Positions 1 to 15,000 of a stretch of DNA of 64,000 bases are shown here, piece after piece. The stretch comes from Strix aluco. Its lineage: Eukaryota; Chordata; Aves; Strigiformes; Strigidae. The stretch lies in the NCBI RefSeq assembly GCF_031877795.1, contig NC_133931.1:133834621-133898620 (forward strand). Direction: 5' to 3'. Under the pieces are notes generated by a model. That model did not search any database. It saw nothing but the letters and a program-made list of their open reading frames with translations, and had not been told where the DNA came from. Each line of letters starts with the position of its first letter. Positions within the stretch are counted from its first letter, which is position 1. Position numbers and translations under genes: made by a program.

Positions 1-2942
1 AAATTATAGAATGGAGAACAGAGAAGTTTTATATCCTTTTATTGCATAATGCTTCATCATATGGAACAAAGATTTTATATTATGCTTTGGAGATGCTGAT
101 ATAAGGAAAAGGATAAGAAGGCAAATAAATGCGTCTTTAACACTATGATAATTTACAAAAGGAAAAAGGATATCAATGTTTGTTTCATTGACTTTTGCTA
201 ACAAGTTCTTGTGAAATTATTTAAAGTTTTCTGTCAAGCATACTCTCATCCTTTTTTCTCCTATGTTGATACTGCATATTCTGTGCAAGTAATATGTCAT
301 TCTTCTGCCATAATCTCTTTAGTGTTTAGAGTTAAAATAATTCTCTAGGTAAAAATTCATTATTTTTATATCATCATTTCAAAATATTCTGTAATTTATC
401 ATAATTCCAAATGCTTCTGCAGACATTTTCTGAGCTTTAATCCTTGTTATAGCATAAGACATGGGATATTTGTGGATTAACACAGTATTCATCTGGGATG
501 GCTTGAGTAATATGTTTTCACATGGTTCCACTACTTATTGAACCAGTTGTACCAAAATTAAATTATTTATATATATCTTTATAATTTTTTAAAATTGAAT
601 AACTGGATGAAGAGAGGTTACATTTACAAACCTCTTTGAAACGGTTTTGTCTGTTTCAATGGTATTGTCTGGTATGAGTAAAATATGATGTATTTGCAGG
701 TTGCTAAATCCACTCTTACAACACTATTTAAGTAATTATTCACAGTTATTGCTAGTAGTGCTAGTCACTCAGTAGTGTACGTGATTTAAAGAAAAGATAT
801 TTGTGGCTGATTTTGAATGTTTGCTGCTAAGACTGAGAGAAGAAATTTTATCATTTTATTGTATGGAGATGATTCACTGGTACACCTGATGTTGGAACTA
901 TGAGTCAAGTCATTGCATCTGGCCATGAGATAAAGGAAATAATGGGTATAAATTTTTTGACAAAAATTCATATGTTTCAGTGTAGACACCCAGAGCCTGC
1001 TCACATTTCAAAATGTGGAAATCTGGGTGATGCGGGGTGAAACATCCTCTTGGAAAGGGCAACTACTGGTCACAACATGGTCAGAACTTGAAAAGTTAGA
1101 ATCTAAAATTTAGAATAAAATTTGAATCTGCTTATAAACAAACCCCCTCCCAAAATAAGAAAAAAGCTCTTTATGTTAGAATCTCCAATTTTGAAGCAGG
1201 AGAGGTGATCTGAAGTGGAGGACAACCAGAGATTGGAAAAGGGTGTGGAAAGCCAGACAGGAATGCTGAAAATTGAAGAAATGCTATGAGGAAAAAAAAC
1301 AAAATTACCTTCTTCAGCTTGTTTCTGTTGTTGAATGCATCAATTCTTGGGTTCAACCTCCTCAGCAATGTTCAAACTGCTGATTATGTCTGCAATTTTT
1401 TTTCTTTCTCCTTCATCTTTTACTGTTTCCATAATAGCTGGTGCTTTGGAGTCAGTAGCTGATAGGATTTAGCTGCATACTATGCTGAATGTTGCACCAC
1501 GCTGAAACCACTTTTTTGCTTCTTGTGACATGTAGTCTAGTACTAATGGGCATGTGTTTCAAAATGGAGTGTCTTCCCTAATGAATGGAACTGGCGTTCA
1601 GTCAGTCCCAGAGAGTTTGCTACCTAATCCCGACTCAGTAGTGTCTTCTCAGGGTCAACGATGAGATCGAGAGTGGAACTGAGGAAAGGACTCAGTGAGG
1701 TCATTTAATACAAAGGAGGATGAAGACAAAAGGGTGACTGAAAATGGTGTCAGATAGGACTGCTATTTTAACAGAAGGGTGTCTTTGGAAGCTACTGTCT
1801 GTTATGTTGACACTTAGCACACTGAGAGAAATTAATCTTGATATAGGCCAGTATTTGTGTGGTTTAGGAGAGTCTTCAGAAAGCGACTGAATAAAATATG
1901 TAGTACACAGGGAGTGTATAGAGGGTAGCATAGGAGATGCATAGGCAAGAGTCTAAGAAGGACATTAAAGGATGATGATATGGTGTGCTTTATTTTTTGT
2001 ATTTCTGACCATATGTGTATAATTTCAGAATTAACACATTTACACTGACTTTTTTTTTATTATTTCTTCTGAACAACCAGTTACAGTGTCTCTGTTTATT
2101 GTTCATACTGTTGTAGATGTATTGTTTGCAAGATGGTTGCTCAAATCCATCACCCTTCTTCCCTTGAAGTATATGTACCAAAAAACCTCTAAAAATCAAG
2201 GTTTATTGTACCTATTTGAAGTTTCCACAGGGGGAATTTTCCATCAGACATCTCAAAGAAGTTCTATTTGTTCTGCCTAGTTTAGTCTTTTTTCTACTTT
2301 GTGGATAAAATGAAAGATGTTTCTTTTAAAAGCAATTTTCTCAAATCCTCTACAAAAGTCAAAATCAGTCGGTTTAATTATTCCCTTGGCAACTGGCTCC
2401 TTAGGCAACACTGCAGCAATTATAAATAATACTAATACATTCCTCTGATGGTTTCTGATAACAAGTCAATTCAGAATTCCTCTTGTCTTTTTATAACATG
2501 GGGCACTGGTTTTTGAGAAAGAGGCAGAAATATTTGTATGAATACGTATGAGAGAGAGAGAAGCAGAACAGATCTGCATACTGAGTTACAGTACATAACT
2601 GGAAAGAAAGGATCAAGAATTAATTTTAAGAGATTTACTTACAGGGATGTTATGACCATCCTCTCCAAAACAGAATAAAAGCAAGGACCTAAACCTATTT
2701 TAAATTGTTTGCTATTCAGTAAACAACCCAGTTGAAAAACTTAACTGATTTACCTTAATATAAAATGGAGGAGTGTCATAATCAAGGTTTGTAAAAGCAG
2801 CTTAGATACTTCCATTTCTGTGGCAGCCAACTTGGAATATTTCAAAGGCCTTGATAATGAATATTAAGGGTCAGTCAGAGATTGCTGGCTGCTGTACCCA
2901 AAAATCTGACTGACATGTGATTAACTGCTAATACTTAATAAA

Positions 2943-3058
2943 CGAAAGAAAGAAAGAAAAGGGAAAAAAAATAAATAAAAGGAGGGAAAAAAGAGATAAA
3001 AGGAGGAGAGAAAAAGGAAAACAAAATAAAAAGATTTAAAAAAGAGGAATAAGAAGGA
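2943..3058 (+). repeat. Purine-rich (GAAA/GGA) low-complexity tract
   Basis: About 115 bases almost wholly A and G on the plus strand, beginning with GAAAGAAAGAAAG and followed by irregular AAAAGG, GGAGG and AAATAAA units. This is strong strand asymmetry and can be prone to triplex formation. It may be a decayed GAAA microsatellite or an old retroposon A-tail. Confidence 0.85.
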
Positions 3059-6000
3059 TCCAGATATAGAAAGCTTGAAATTCATATCCTTGAACCTTCA
3101 ATTGTATCATATTTGCTGTTAAAGAAAGGTGTACATGTACGTAACAGACCTTGTACAAAATATTGTACAAAAGGCCTGATACTATGTAACACCTGTGCAT
3201 TCAAGAGCTATTATCTGAAGTAGAACTAACCTGCTTTCATTCTTGTAATATAGTTCAGTGTTTTTTTCCCAAATTACAGAAGTTAAAGTACATAGAAATC
3301 TCATTTGAAATCATGTTTCAGTAATTACAGCTCTTAGAATAAATATACTTATGTAGAACAAATATAATTTGTACTTCACAAACAGTGCTTCCATTATTAG
3401 AGATGGATGTATATTACATACAAAAATGCTGATAATAAAATGTTTGCCCGCATATCTTCCTGAAGCTGTGTATACACAATCATTTTTGTATAGAAATATT
3501 GCAGTGTAGATTGGTAGGGACAATTTCCCTCATAAAAATAAATGTGACTTTACTTCATATGATGAAGGTCATATGAAGAGGTTTCATCTCTTTCCTAGAA
3601 TTTTCATGGACTCAAACATACGACTGAATCTCATATATCAGTAATGGCTGTTCATCTAAATGACCTTCACTGTTGTTTCCTGGCTCAATGTTTTTTTCTC
3701 ATCTTTAAGCTCAATAAGCAATGATTTTATATGTCTTCTAGTTAATTGCCCGAAGTTATTTAGTACTTTCTAGCCAAGAACCTAACTCTCTGGGATGCAA
3801 CCAGATAATCATTTCCAATTAATCGTTAATTTATTATTACAATAAAAATTAGCTGTATTGTTCACTTTCTTTTTTAAATTGTTTATTTTGTAATTCTCAG
3901 TATCAGGAAGTACCAAACCAGGTACCTGACAGAGACCAAGGAAACTTAAACCAGCATAAGTTAATTTTCATAAAGAACTATTGAATAACACCCCCAAAAG
4001 CATATAGGATTGTGTTATCTTGTGCAGGTGACTTAAAAGTGTAACCATTTAGCTGAAACCTGCCTGATGCCCTAGATTTATTTCTGTTAACTTAAAACAC
4101 AGATAATGTGTTTTAAACACATTCTTAAACATTCCAAACCTCTCTCAAGCAGAAGAGATTAATTAAAAAACAATTCAAAATATCTTGTACTATAATTTTC
4201 AGGCATTACAGCATTAATCAGGCATTGGAAAGTAAACATAAAACTTTCATGAAGATAGGAATACCAGACCTCTGTGAAGACAGTATTTTCAGCGCATTGC
4301 ACATACATGACAAGAAGCAGTCAGGATCTGATAGGTTAAATGAGTAACATGTCACAGCTTTTAGATTCTGTTTCACAGTAGTACTTCTCCCAGTAATACT
4401 CCACAACCACTGGAGATGTTGAAATGCATAGAGTAACATCTCTATATGTCAGTCCACTCTCTCAAACTTTAATCAAAATGATGATTGCCTTCATCTTGAG
4501 CACAGATGCAGATGGATAAGTTAAATGTAATTTGCTAAAAATGGCTTAAGTGGGGTTAAAGAATGTTAGAAATGCAAAGCTACTTTTCTTTATGTCAAAG
4601 AACAAAACAACGCAAATAAATTATTGTTCAAGCTGAAATGGTATAGGAAAGCTCAAAATCTCTGGTATAAATGAGAAGTCTTTTACCAATGATTTTTATA
4701 GCATCATATTTGAAAAAGCAAAAGATTTAAAAACCAACAACATTTATTCATCCCTGTTGCTGAACTCTCCTGTTACTGTTGTACGTAGTGAAAATCAATG
4801 ATGATAGCACTTCTTTCCATGTTTGGATTTCAAGTACTGGACAGGAATATTTATTTATTGAAAACCCATTGTGGTCTTTTCATTGTTGAAGGTGGTGGAG
4901 TTGGAAGAAAAGTAATTTTGTTGGTCTTGATGTTAGTGATAGGCATTGCAATTTCCCTGGGGAAATGACTGGCTAGGTTCTGTGAAAGGTTTAATGGTTC
5001 ATTTAGTGCCAGGCAAAGGAAGATTTGAGGCTTTCAAAAGTGTGTGAGATAAGAAACTGAGAAGTAATGTGTTCAGAGCTTTATTTTTTTTTTTTTTTAA
5101 GCTGATTTATTACTATGTATTTTTGTAAGTCATTGTTCTCAGGAAACCTTCTCCAACATCTCCATCTTCTCTGTCTCCATAGGCAAATGCTAGTTACGTA
5201 TTACAAACAAGAGTACTCACAGGTAGGTCTGCAGAGGCTTTTTCTATAGTACACAACTATGATATGAAGGGCAGGTTTCAGGAAGAATGCCTAAGCAATG
5301 AGGAATATGAAAGGTTCAGAGAAGAGATCTATTCCCTAGTTAAAGAAGAAAAAAAGAATATGTGCAGAGGGTTTATGAGCTATAAATTAGGGAATATGGG
5401 TCAGTTAAGCTTAGAAAAGTAAACAGTAACATGGAAAATATAGAGATTCAAGGACCAATGTGCTTCTGCTAAGTATATTGGGAAGCAACATCCATCAAGG
5501 TCCATTTCCACATGCCCATGACATCTTGGGGTTACGCGTATGCGGGAAAGAGACAAAGGAATTACTGAAGAAGCAGAGGGAGACAGAAGCTTGAGATGGA
5601 GGCTGCGGTCTGGAGGGATTTTGGTGCTGAGACAAGGAAAACAGTATCTGGTAGTTTGTTACTGTCTGTGCAAAGAATGCGAGAATTTGTACTTTCATAT
5701 AAATAAATGGAATTACAGAGAAGATAACGGGCTTAATTACCAATTTCTTTCAAACTAAAATAATTCTAAGTTATTACATCTAATCAGATTTTTAAAAAAA
5801 TAATTTTCCATGCGACGTTAATTTACATCTAATTTAAGGGGGCAGACACCAGTGTGGAATATTTGTAACCTGGCAATCGCATCATCTACATGAGAAGGCA
5901 AATACATATTACACCCATAGCTGATGACGGTAGTTACCTGCTAGGCAGAAGCTGCTGTTTGAGTCCAAATTTTAAAAGTAGAGACGATACATTTGGAAAC

Positions 6001-8904
6001 TATTGTTCTGCCACTATTAGTTCATAGTATTACTGTAGATAAACATAGCTAATATGGGCAGAACTAAATTTCTCATGAATATAATTGTGTCTGAACAGTG
6101 TATGAAAAATCCCTCACATACCTTTAGTTAGGATTCCTTTATTCAAAGGGATGCATATGCTTCTGACACAGAAGATGGGTAGAACCTGCTGAACATTCCC
6201 AGATATGCATCATGTTTTGTCTTGTAAGACACATGATTAAAGTAGTTATAAAGTCTTACTTGTACATAATAGCCCATGCATAAAGGTTACTAACAAGAGC
6301 TGTGGTGTGTCAGTAAACACCTGGATTAAATTTGACTGCTTTGGTGGTGCTAAGCCTGTACCAGTGCTCTCAATAGTAGATGCTGAGCACACTGGAGCAC
6401 CTTTACAAACTGCATCATGCTGTCAGCCCCAGAAGGCATGTCCTTAAAATTTCTGTAGCAAAAATGTTTCTCAGTTTGGCTTTGTGTTGGTTATGTTTTT
6501 CTTTTTCAAAGTGTTTCACCATGATTAGTACATTTGAATGCCACTGTTTTCAAGACAACTCCCTGATTGAATTGGGGACCATGTTAGTTCTCCCCATGAC
6601 CCGTCAGAGATAAAGAATTTGTTTACTGTAAATTGCTCACCACTCACTCCTATGCACCATCTGCCACGCTTACCCACAAAGAGCTGCATTTCTAATAATA
6701 GCTCTTTTAACTTAAGAAAAATAGTACAAGATATTTCATGTACATGCATGGGATATAACTGCAATTTTAATCTTCCTGGTTATTTTACCCTTACATATTA
6801 AGCTTTAGTGTCAATGAATAAATTTATTTTAGATTTCAAACTTTGTGTAACAGTCAAAGTTTTGCATCATCAAAAAAATTAGTGAGGAGGGTACTAATCT
6901 GCCTTGGCTGAACCTAACTGTAAGTTTAGACTTCGTTAGCAAATTAGTGCCTTTTAACCAGTAATAGCCTTTTCTCATCCTGTATCTGTGAGGTCTTATT
7001 TTAGGAACAGGAAAATAAGATACAGAGAGGCAAGCACTAGATATAACAGTGCAAATGAATGCCTATCACTTGGGTGCATAATGGGTGGGTAGCTGGCCCT
7101 CCTCATGTTCTTAAAAAAAACCCAACAAATAGAATCCCCCTCCCAAAGCCTGAACAGGCTTGCCTCTTTATTTAAAATCTATCTGAAAGAGGAACTGCTG
7201 TTCTCAGCTTCTTATAGTCAAATTCAGGCAAATCTTTTTTGCCTGATACCATGATCATTAGTGACAGTGAAAACCAGAAATAACGTGTTTTGGTTCTGCC
7301 ACTGGTGATGACAACCTCTGGCTTTACATCTGGCAGCCCCTCACTTTGAAGGTTTGGGATTTTCTATGTCACTTTTGCCAGAAGTACCAGAGTTTAGAAC
7401 ACACTTGTTAGACCTGAAGTGGGACATTGAGGTTCAAATTCCTTACTGACTCACCAGCATCATATCTCCAGCTTTCAAGGGAGTCTTAGTAACTATTAAG
7501 CCAAGCCAATTGTGGACACTTTCTACTCCTTTTGCACTTGGGGCACTGCAGCAAAATATGTAAGGCAAGAATGGCTGGTGAAAAGTAGCATGGGAAGACA
7601 ACAGATGTTACACCAAATGTTTAAGATACTACCCTCAATGGATGGGGTCATTGCAACTGGAGACTCTTTTGTGTGTTTCGCAATGTATAACTAGCCTTTA
7701 ATAAAAGGAAGCATTCCTCTCAGCTGACTCAAAATTCCTTCTCAGGTGGCTTCAAACACCCCATCTGTATGACACACTGCAAGTTTGCAGGTTTCAGACT
7801 TATCCCCACTGCCTCCAACACCAGGCGGACTTAGTTGTGAAGCAAAAATTATTTTCGTAGGTCTACAGTTCTAAGTTTGGAAATTTTACTTTTGGAAAGA
7901 GAAGGTTACAAAGAAGCAAACCAAAAACACAATTCCAGCTGTCCAATTGCTTAACTTCTCATGAAAGTCCCCAAGGCTTGTCGCCCTGTCCGCTTTCCCT
8001 GCTTCCTACCAGCCTGGATTCCTGTTTCTTGTCCAAACAAATGGGCAACATTGATGAATTACATTTCACATCTACACTGTCTTTTCCAGACATGAATGTG
8101 CTTGGTGGCTCAGTCTTGGAGTTGTATCAACTGGGTATTTATAGGTGACTTCCCAGGTCTGTCATGCAGCTAATCAGACAGGCAGCCAACTGTTTCTCCC
8201 ACAGTTTGGATTTTCGATGTTTTTGTAGGGTTACTTGCACCCTCATTTTAAATGTGGTATAGAAGATCAGCTATAAATAAGTTTTGTGACAATTTTGATT
8301 CATTTTTTTAATAACTTCCTATAGAAATTGCATGTGATTCTTCATTAATACAGATGGAAACTTTAGCAACAAACTGTTCTTTCAGGGCAACACAACATGA
8401 GCTTATTCCTTTGGTGTTTCTGGTGTCCAATATAATAGTACCCCTTCCTTTTCATTTTCTGTTATAAGAAACCAAGGTTTTCAGTTGCATTTAGGTGAGC
8501 TTGTCCATGTTTCTAGTTGCTTTGGCTTCTTCTGTAGTTCTTTGTACAATGCAGTGTGCATCCCTCCATGCAGTGCCCTAGAACAGGGCTCCTGTATTTA
8601 GAAAAATAAATGTCACATAGCTCTTCAGCACAGCTTTGAATATTACAAATGCTAGATGAATATTTATTCTTTTTTTTAAAAAAACAAACTTGCTCATCAA
8701 GTACCTGACTATGAATTTGGGTCTAATTCAAGTATAGTTTTGTCTGGATGTTGAATGAGGTTTACAATTTGATTTTTATCATTTAAATGTTTAATTTTAT
8801 TAAACATATAATTAAAATGTTTAAATTTAAATTTGCTTAAAAATTTTCAACTCTAAATATTTAGTTTATGCATCAATTTAAAAGGTTAAGAATGTTTTGT
8901 TGTA

Positions 8905-9017
8905 TGAAATATATATATAAACATTTAAGTATATACAAGAGAAATATATTACAGTATAAACATGCATTATATATCTACATTTTTAATATGAATATATATG
9001 TGTATATATGTATATAT
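8905..9017. repeat. TA-rich low-complexity region
   Basis: Repeated ATATATAT and TATATATGTA runs interrupted by short non-TA bases. It is an easily melted AT-rich stretch, and the ORFs that cross it (8868-9095, 8983-9312) owe their content to it. Confidence 0.8.
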
Positions 9018-12000
9018 GCCCCTCCTCCTTCCAACTTTGATTGTACCATCTGGATTGCTTTTTACCTTCTTCCTGCCACCTCACAGTATATTTAGTAGAT
9101 ATATACTGTGCTGACAATATACAGTGGTGTTTTCTCATTAAAATATCTGGGAGATCACTGCTATTCCATTGCTTCCACTTTAGCAACAACTTTAAAATCA
9201 GTTGTGTATAGACATCACTGTTGTGATTGCAGCAGAATGTTCTGATTTGCTTATCTTCAAAACGGTTCTTGTAAATTAAGAAGTATTCCATTAAAATATT
9301 TTCAGTGATCAAATATAAAAATTAAAACAAATAACTTTAAAATATGTGGGAATAGGGAGAAATATTAACTATTTTTCTTTATTTTACCGGGTTCACAAAG
9401 GGAAAAGTATTTTTTCTCTGAAAGAAATTATAGTATACAAATGTTTCCAAAGGAAGGCTGATTTTTATTATGCTCTTCACTTGATTTATTATTCACAAAG
9501 AACCTTTGAACAGAAACTGGCTGGTGTGTGAGCCAAAATACTGACTTTAAAGAGGTCCTTTGGCTGTAATTCTTACTGCCCTGTGAAAATCAGCAGGGAA
9601 TATTGCAAGCATGTTAAACTTTGTGTTTGAAAGTTAAATCTGTTAAAAGTATACTTACCAAAACATATATTGTAAAATAAAATGAAGCATTTCTTTGATA
9701 TTTTATGTTCTTTTTCTTCTCAGTTATAAAAAAATGCATGCTACTCATTCTGTCCTACATTTTCAGTTTGCATATCTTACTAATTTCATTTTTATTTTGG
9801 AAAAAAAGAGTAAGAAAAATATTAGGTCCAATCTAATTTCATTTTAATTTGGCTCAATATAATGATTGCCAAAGAATGGTAATTAGACTTGTTAAAAAAG
9901 AATGCAACACGAAGAGGGGAAAATGGCATTATGAAAAAAATCTCTGAGACAGTAGGAAAGCTGTAGGCTTTTCTTAGACCTTATGGACAATCTTCTGTCT
10001 CCCAAGGCAAGACATTTAGTCTTTGTTAGCTCAGTCTTCCAACCCTTAAGTAAAGATAATACGCTGCTGTATTTGGGGGACTGTGAAATAAGTGCCTACA
10101 AACTCTTGGAGCATGTTGTAATTGAACAATGTTCTCTTTTGCTGTTGATAGATGATAATCATATCATCTGAGAGAGACTGATGGCCTATGTACTAAGTTT
10201 TCAACTGTATTATTTATAAGAATTGTTTTTACAATGTGCTTATAAAAAATGAAATTCTGATATCCAGACTTATTTCAAGATTGCAGAAACCACTCTTACT
10301 CTAGATATAAGCTTTTTTTAACCCCCTGAACTCATTAACCAACTAGTGAAAAGAAGGCAAAGGGGTTTGCTTCTTCTGAGCCTCTGTGCTGTTCCTCTCA
10401 AAAACTCAGTCCTTCACCATTTTGGCACCTCCGGAGAATACAAACTGTACCAGTAGTTCCCAAATCAGCATCAGGGAGGTGCATGACTCAAGGTTTAGGC
10501 AGGAATGCAGGCTTTTATAGTCAATCTTTGCTTCAAACCAGTCCTTATAGGAATTGAGAGTTGTCTTCCTCATTATGCTTCTTTCTATACCTGCTTCTCC
10601 CAGCAGGAGGTTTTAAATTGCCAGCGTTAAGCAATTTAATAATTACTTTTGGAAAGTGAAAGTGCACATGGTTAGGCAATTTCATGTTCATTTTGAAAAT
10701 ATGTTTTTCTTCTTGTTTCAGAAAAAGAGGTGGAAATTATGCTTGTTTGTAGCTGAAATTAGTTTGTGTAAGTGGTTAGGTATTTGATTGTTTGAGCATC
10801 TGTCTTTAAAAGCTGAGAGTTTTGTTGCCTTAAGCAGAAATCAGTGAGGTGAGAGAAGATAGTGGGAAAGAGACAGAAATTGCTCTCAGGCTACTTGCCA
10901 CACTAACAAGAAGTCTAGTTGCAGAGGGCAGGAGCTGTTGGACTCACATGGTGGATGTAATGGGAAAATCAGAGATCCACTTTAAAAATGCATATTTTTG
11001 CAAGTAGAAATAATCCCAGCTGCAAGTCATTTGGTGTGAAATTCTTTTCCTTTCCTTAGATATAACTCCATGATGGCAAAGAAAATCCCTGATAAAGGAA
11101 ACTAGTTGGAACTTCAGTGAGAGTCCTGTGTTTCCCTGCCTTGCAGTAGTCCCCCTTATGCCTTGCAGTAGCCCTCTGCCCCCAGGATCCTAACATGATT
11201 GCAAGATTGAACAAACGTTATCAAAATTTGACCAGCAGAGCAAAAAACTGATTTCCTGCTTTTTAAAATATATTTTAATATCAGTCTCTTCATATTTTTC
11301 TTTTTAGGGAACACTGTGATTTTTGTGCTATATCATCCCTTCCAATTCTTCCAGTGCAGGTCACACATCTTTTCTTGTTCTCATGTCCCACACCTGAAAA
11401 ACTAAATAGGACAGGGAAACTGAGAAAAGCAGTTAGACAGCCTCTCCTAAACCAAGATCAGAGCTCTGTTGCTAATCCGGTTTCTGACAGTTACCCTTGT
11501 TTGCCCTTGGCTAGTATTAGAGGTTAGATATATAGATGAGGAACGTGGCAAGGGAGGTAAGGAGACATGTAAACTTGTAGCATATTAGGCCAAATGGGAG
11601 AATACTTTGCTTGGTCAAAGGAATGAAGTAAGAACTTAGCATATTGCTGTTGCTATTCCTCGTAAAGAAGAAAAACAAAAGTTAAAGTAGATGATGGCCA
11701 TAAGATCATGAACATCCTTGGGGGAGGTGGGAGTGAGAATGGATCCCAAAGGAACAGTTGGCCTCTTACAGGACTACTACATTTTTCAGTAGGAAAAGGC
11801 AAGTTAAAAGTTTGTTGTACAGCTATTCAGATTTTTCTTTCAGAAGTGAAGGACAACACCCCCATGACTGAAAGGATACACCGTCTGTCAGCCCAGCATC
11901 TGCCTTCTGGCAGAATCCCCAGGACCTTAACCTTCAGAAGCCAAAATATCTGAGAGATAACATTCTCCACTTAGTAAGAGAGCAAGCATATTTGAATGGC

Positions 12001-15000
12001 AACTGAAGTTTCCTTTTACAGTTCATATAACATAACTATGCTGTACCAAGGCAAAGGACAGAGTTTCTCAAATTAAAGCGAATTATGCATGAACAGTAAG
12101 TAAAATATGCCATGTCATTTCTGTCCAAACCTGGGAATGTACCATGTTTTGTTACAAAATGTGACACATTTCTTTCATCTCCTCTGTAAAAATGGCTAAA
12201 ATGTGGAAAATATAGAAGCAGGAAAATTAGTGTCCTCAAATCCTTACCTTTCAAAAGTTCCACAAAAAAAATGGCTCAGCTGAGACCCACTTGGAAAAAG
12301 TTTGATGCAGTATCTCTGTGTTATATAAAGTAGTGATATTTTTATTATTTGCAAAGCTATTATTTGAATCTCATGGTAAGTTAAAACTAATAAAATGCAA
12401 TATGCAGCCATGAAAACTTTCTGTTTATGAATGTATGGTCCTATTTGTGGATGGTCCAGGGGATAATTGATTCTGGTGCTTATTTTTTTCCCCATGTAGT
12501 ATCACAATAATATTTTATTTACATACAGTATGATAATAATCTGTGAGTAGTGGAGAATTTTTTTAAAGAAAAAACAAACTTGATCACAGTTACGGTTAAA
12601 TTGTGGCTACTAATTATGGCTATTAGCCTATTATGTGTCATAAAGGAAGGAAAAAGTTATTAACCAGGAAGTTACGTGTTAAACAGAAACAAACTGTTTT
12701 ACTGTCCCGGGAAGCAGATTGGAATTGATTGGAAAATAGATAGTAGGCAGGTGTGAAGTGTATCATTACCTAAAATGCAATTTCATAAGTGTCAAACACA
12801 CACAACTATCCTGCAATACTCTGGCTAGCTCATAGATTGTCCTGAAATTAGTGTCTACCTACCAACTCAATATATCTTCCCAGTATCAAAGTTCTCTTGT
12901 ACTCATGTCTTTTGCAAATGCTTGCAGCCTGTAACAAATAATAGTGTAGTGAAATAAACTACTAATGACTACAAAACCATGATAGCCCATAATATAAAGT
13001 TCCTTAGAATTTGTAGTGGAGATCTTTTCTTTCAGTAAAAAGGATTATGAAGAGCAGAGTCCCTCACAAACCATAAAATCTCTAAGAACAGTAGATTACA
13101 TTTGCAGATAAATCATTCTAGCACAATTCTAACACAAAGGGACATCTAAAGGATGCTGATAAAACATGGAACTTCCTTATCAGATATTTAGAAAACTACA
13201 TTTATAGAGAGTAATTGAAGAGAAAAAAAAAATCCCTGGGACCTTATTGTTTTGCACATGAAAAACACCTGAATTTTGCATCTTAAAATTGATTTAAGGA
13301 ATGGGGAGAGGGATTACACGAATCATTATTATATCCTTATCATTGTTGTTTTAAATATCCTGCAATTATTAGGAAAAAAAATAATATCAATTTCTAACTG
13401 AATTGTATACAAAGGCTCCACTGGTAAAAGGTTTTTTTCTGCCGCTTATCTTTTGTAGACTCACGTGGTCTAATCACTCTCAGAGCTAAGGACTAACATT
13501 AATCCTCCAGATTATGTTAATGATCCTGGACTGATGCTGTTTGGGCATTTAAGGGAGTCTTGAGTCCAAAATGTTTAGCGCATAGCAAGAAAACAATACC
13601 ATACATAAGGGTATCTATCCATTTATAAGGCTGCTCTGGCACAGTTAAAGGCCATCTTTAGACTGGAAGATGCAAATTGCAGTTGTTTGCATGATTGGTT
13701 TCTTTAAAAATATTATATGCGACAGACTTTCTGCTGGAGTATCAATCTTGCCACGAATTCCTTTGATGGGGTTGGCTCTGAGGCTCTGAGACTTAGCCTC
13801 AGAAAGACAAAAAGCTAGTCAAACAGCTAGAGCTGTCCATATGGCTTCTTCTTTATTGATGACCCACCTCTTGTAGCACAATTCCTCTGCTGCTTTTGGA
13901 AAAAAAAATCAGAAATCCTTGTTTTGGTTCCTGTATGATTCTCCCTCAATAGTTCTTTTCATTATTCTGGAAATTAATATCAAAGAGAGAATCTGAAAGA
14001 CATACATAACAGAAGGTTTGTCTCCACAGATGCAGGGGCAGGAGGGAGAGGAGTACAAGCATCATGCCCAAATAATGATAAATACAGTGATTTCCAAATG
14101 CACTGAAGTGAAGGAAGATCCTGTGTGTTATCTGCAGCTGTTTTACAACTGATTTGATGTTAATTGACATCCATGATAGCTAACTCTTTTCTAAATCACT
14201 TTCAAAATGGAACAAATCTCCTAGTTCACCAAGCACTGCTAATATTTTAATATTTGCCTGATGGTTGTTCTGTTCTTTCGGCCTCCCAGCATCTTTCTAA
14301 ATCTCTGTTGAATGGGGCCTGTCTTCCATAGAATATAATAGTGGTGAAAACCAGAGTTCAGCACAGCAGTTCATTAGCAAGAAATGCTAATGGGAGCAGT
14401 CAGACATTTTGGCTGCTTCAGTACAAATCGAAAGAATTTCAGCCTAATGCTCACTATGGCCCCTTCAACAGGATCAGGCAAAGTGTATGTTAGACACAAA
14501 TTTCTCCACTCAGTGAGGGGGATTTAATCAGACTTTTTAACCTAAAGAAAGAGAGATGTCCTCCAAAACACACGGATTTTTTTCTTAATGCTATTGCAAG
14601 TAGTAGGGCGGGGATTTTTTTTTTTTTTTTTGCATTAACAGGGACAATTCTGTTTCCTCTTTTTCCAGAGTGACTCAGCTGAACTCCTACAGTTCTGCTT
14701 TGGCATTGGAGAGGTTATGACTGTTTCTGTACAGATTAGCACCGTTCTCACCTGAATTACAGGATTTATGGAAGTCTGGAAAGCATGCAGCCAAAGGCAT
14801 CTATAAAACTGTTTTAGGGTTTTTTTCAGTAATTTTCAGAAAAAAATTCTGATGTCCTTTAGGAATACAAGCCTATAGAAATACTCAAGTTTTTGTGTGC
14901 TACTAATGTAAAACTCGTATCATAGTAAAATGGCAAAACCATCTTTCTGTATGAAGTGAAGATAAAAAAAATGTTTTTCCTACTCATGCTTAGTTTTTCC

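Noticed and set aside
8868..9312. Overlapping ORFs of 75 and 109 codons
   Set aside because: They depend on a TA-repeat tract (runs of Ile/Tyr) and have no recognisable domain.
13670..13692. Octamer ATGCAAAT and nearby TTTGCAT as a POU-factor element
   Set aside because: Short motifs expected by chance in AT-rich DNA; no other support, so mentioned only in passing.
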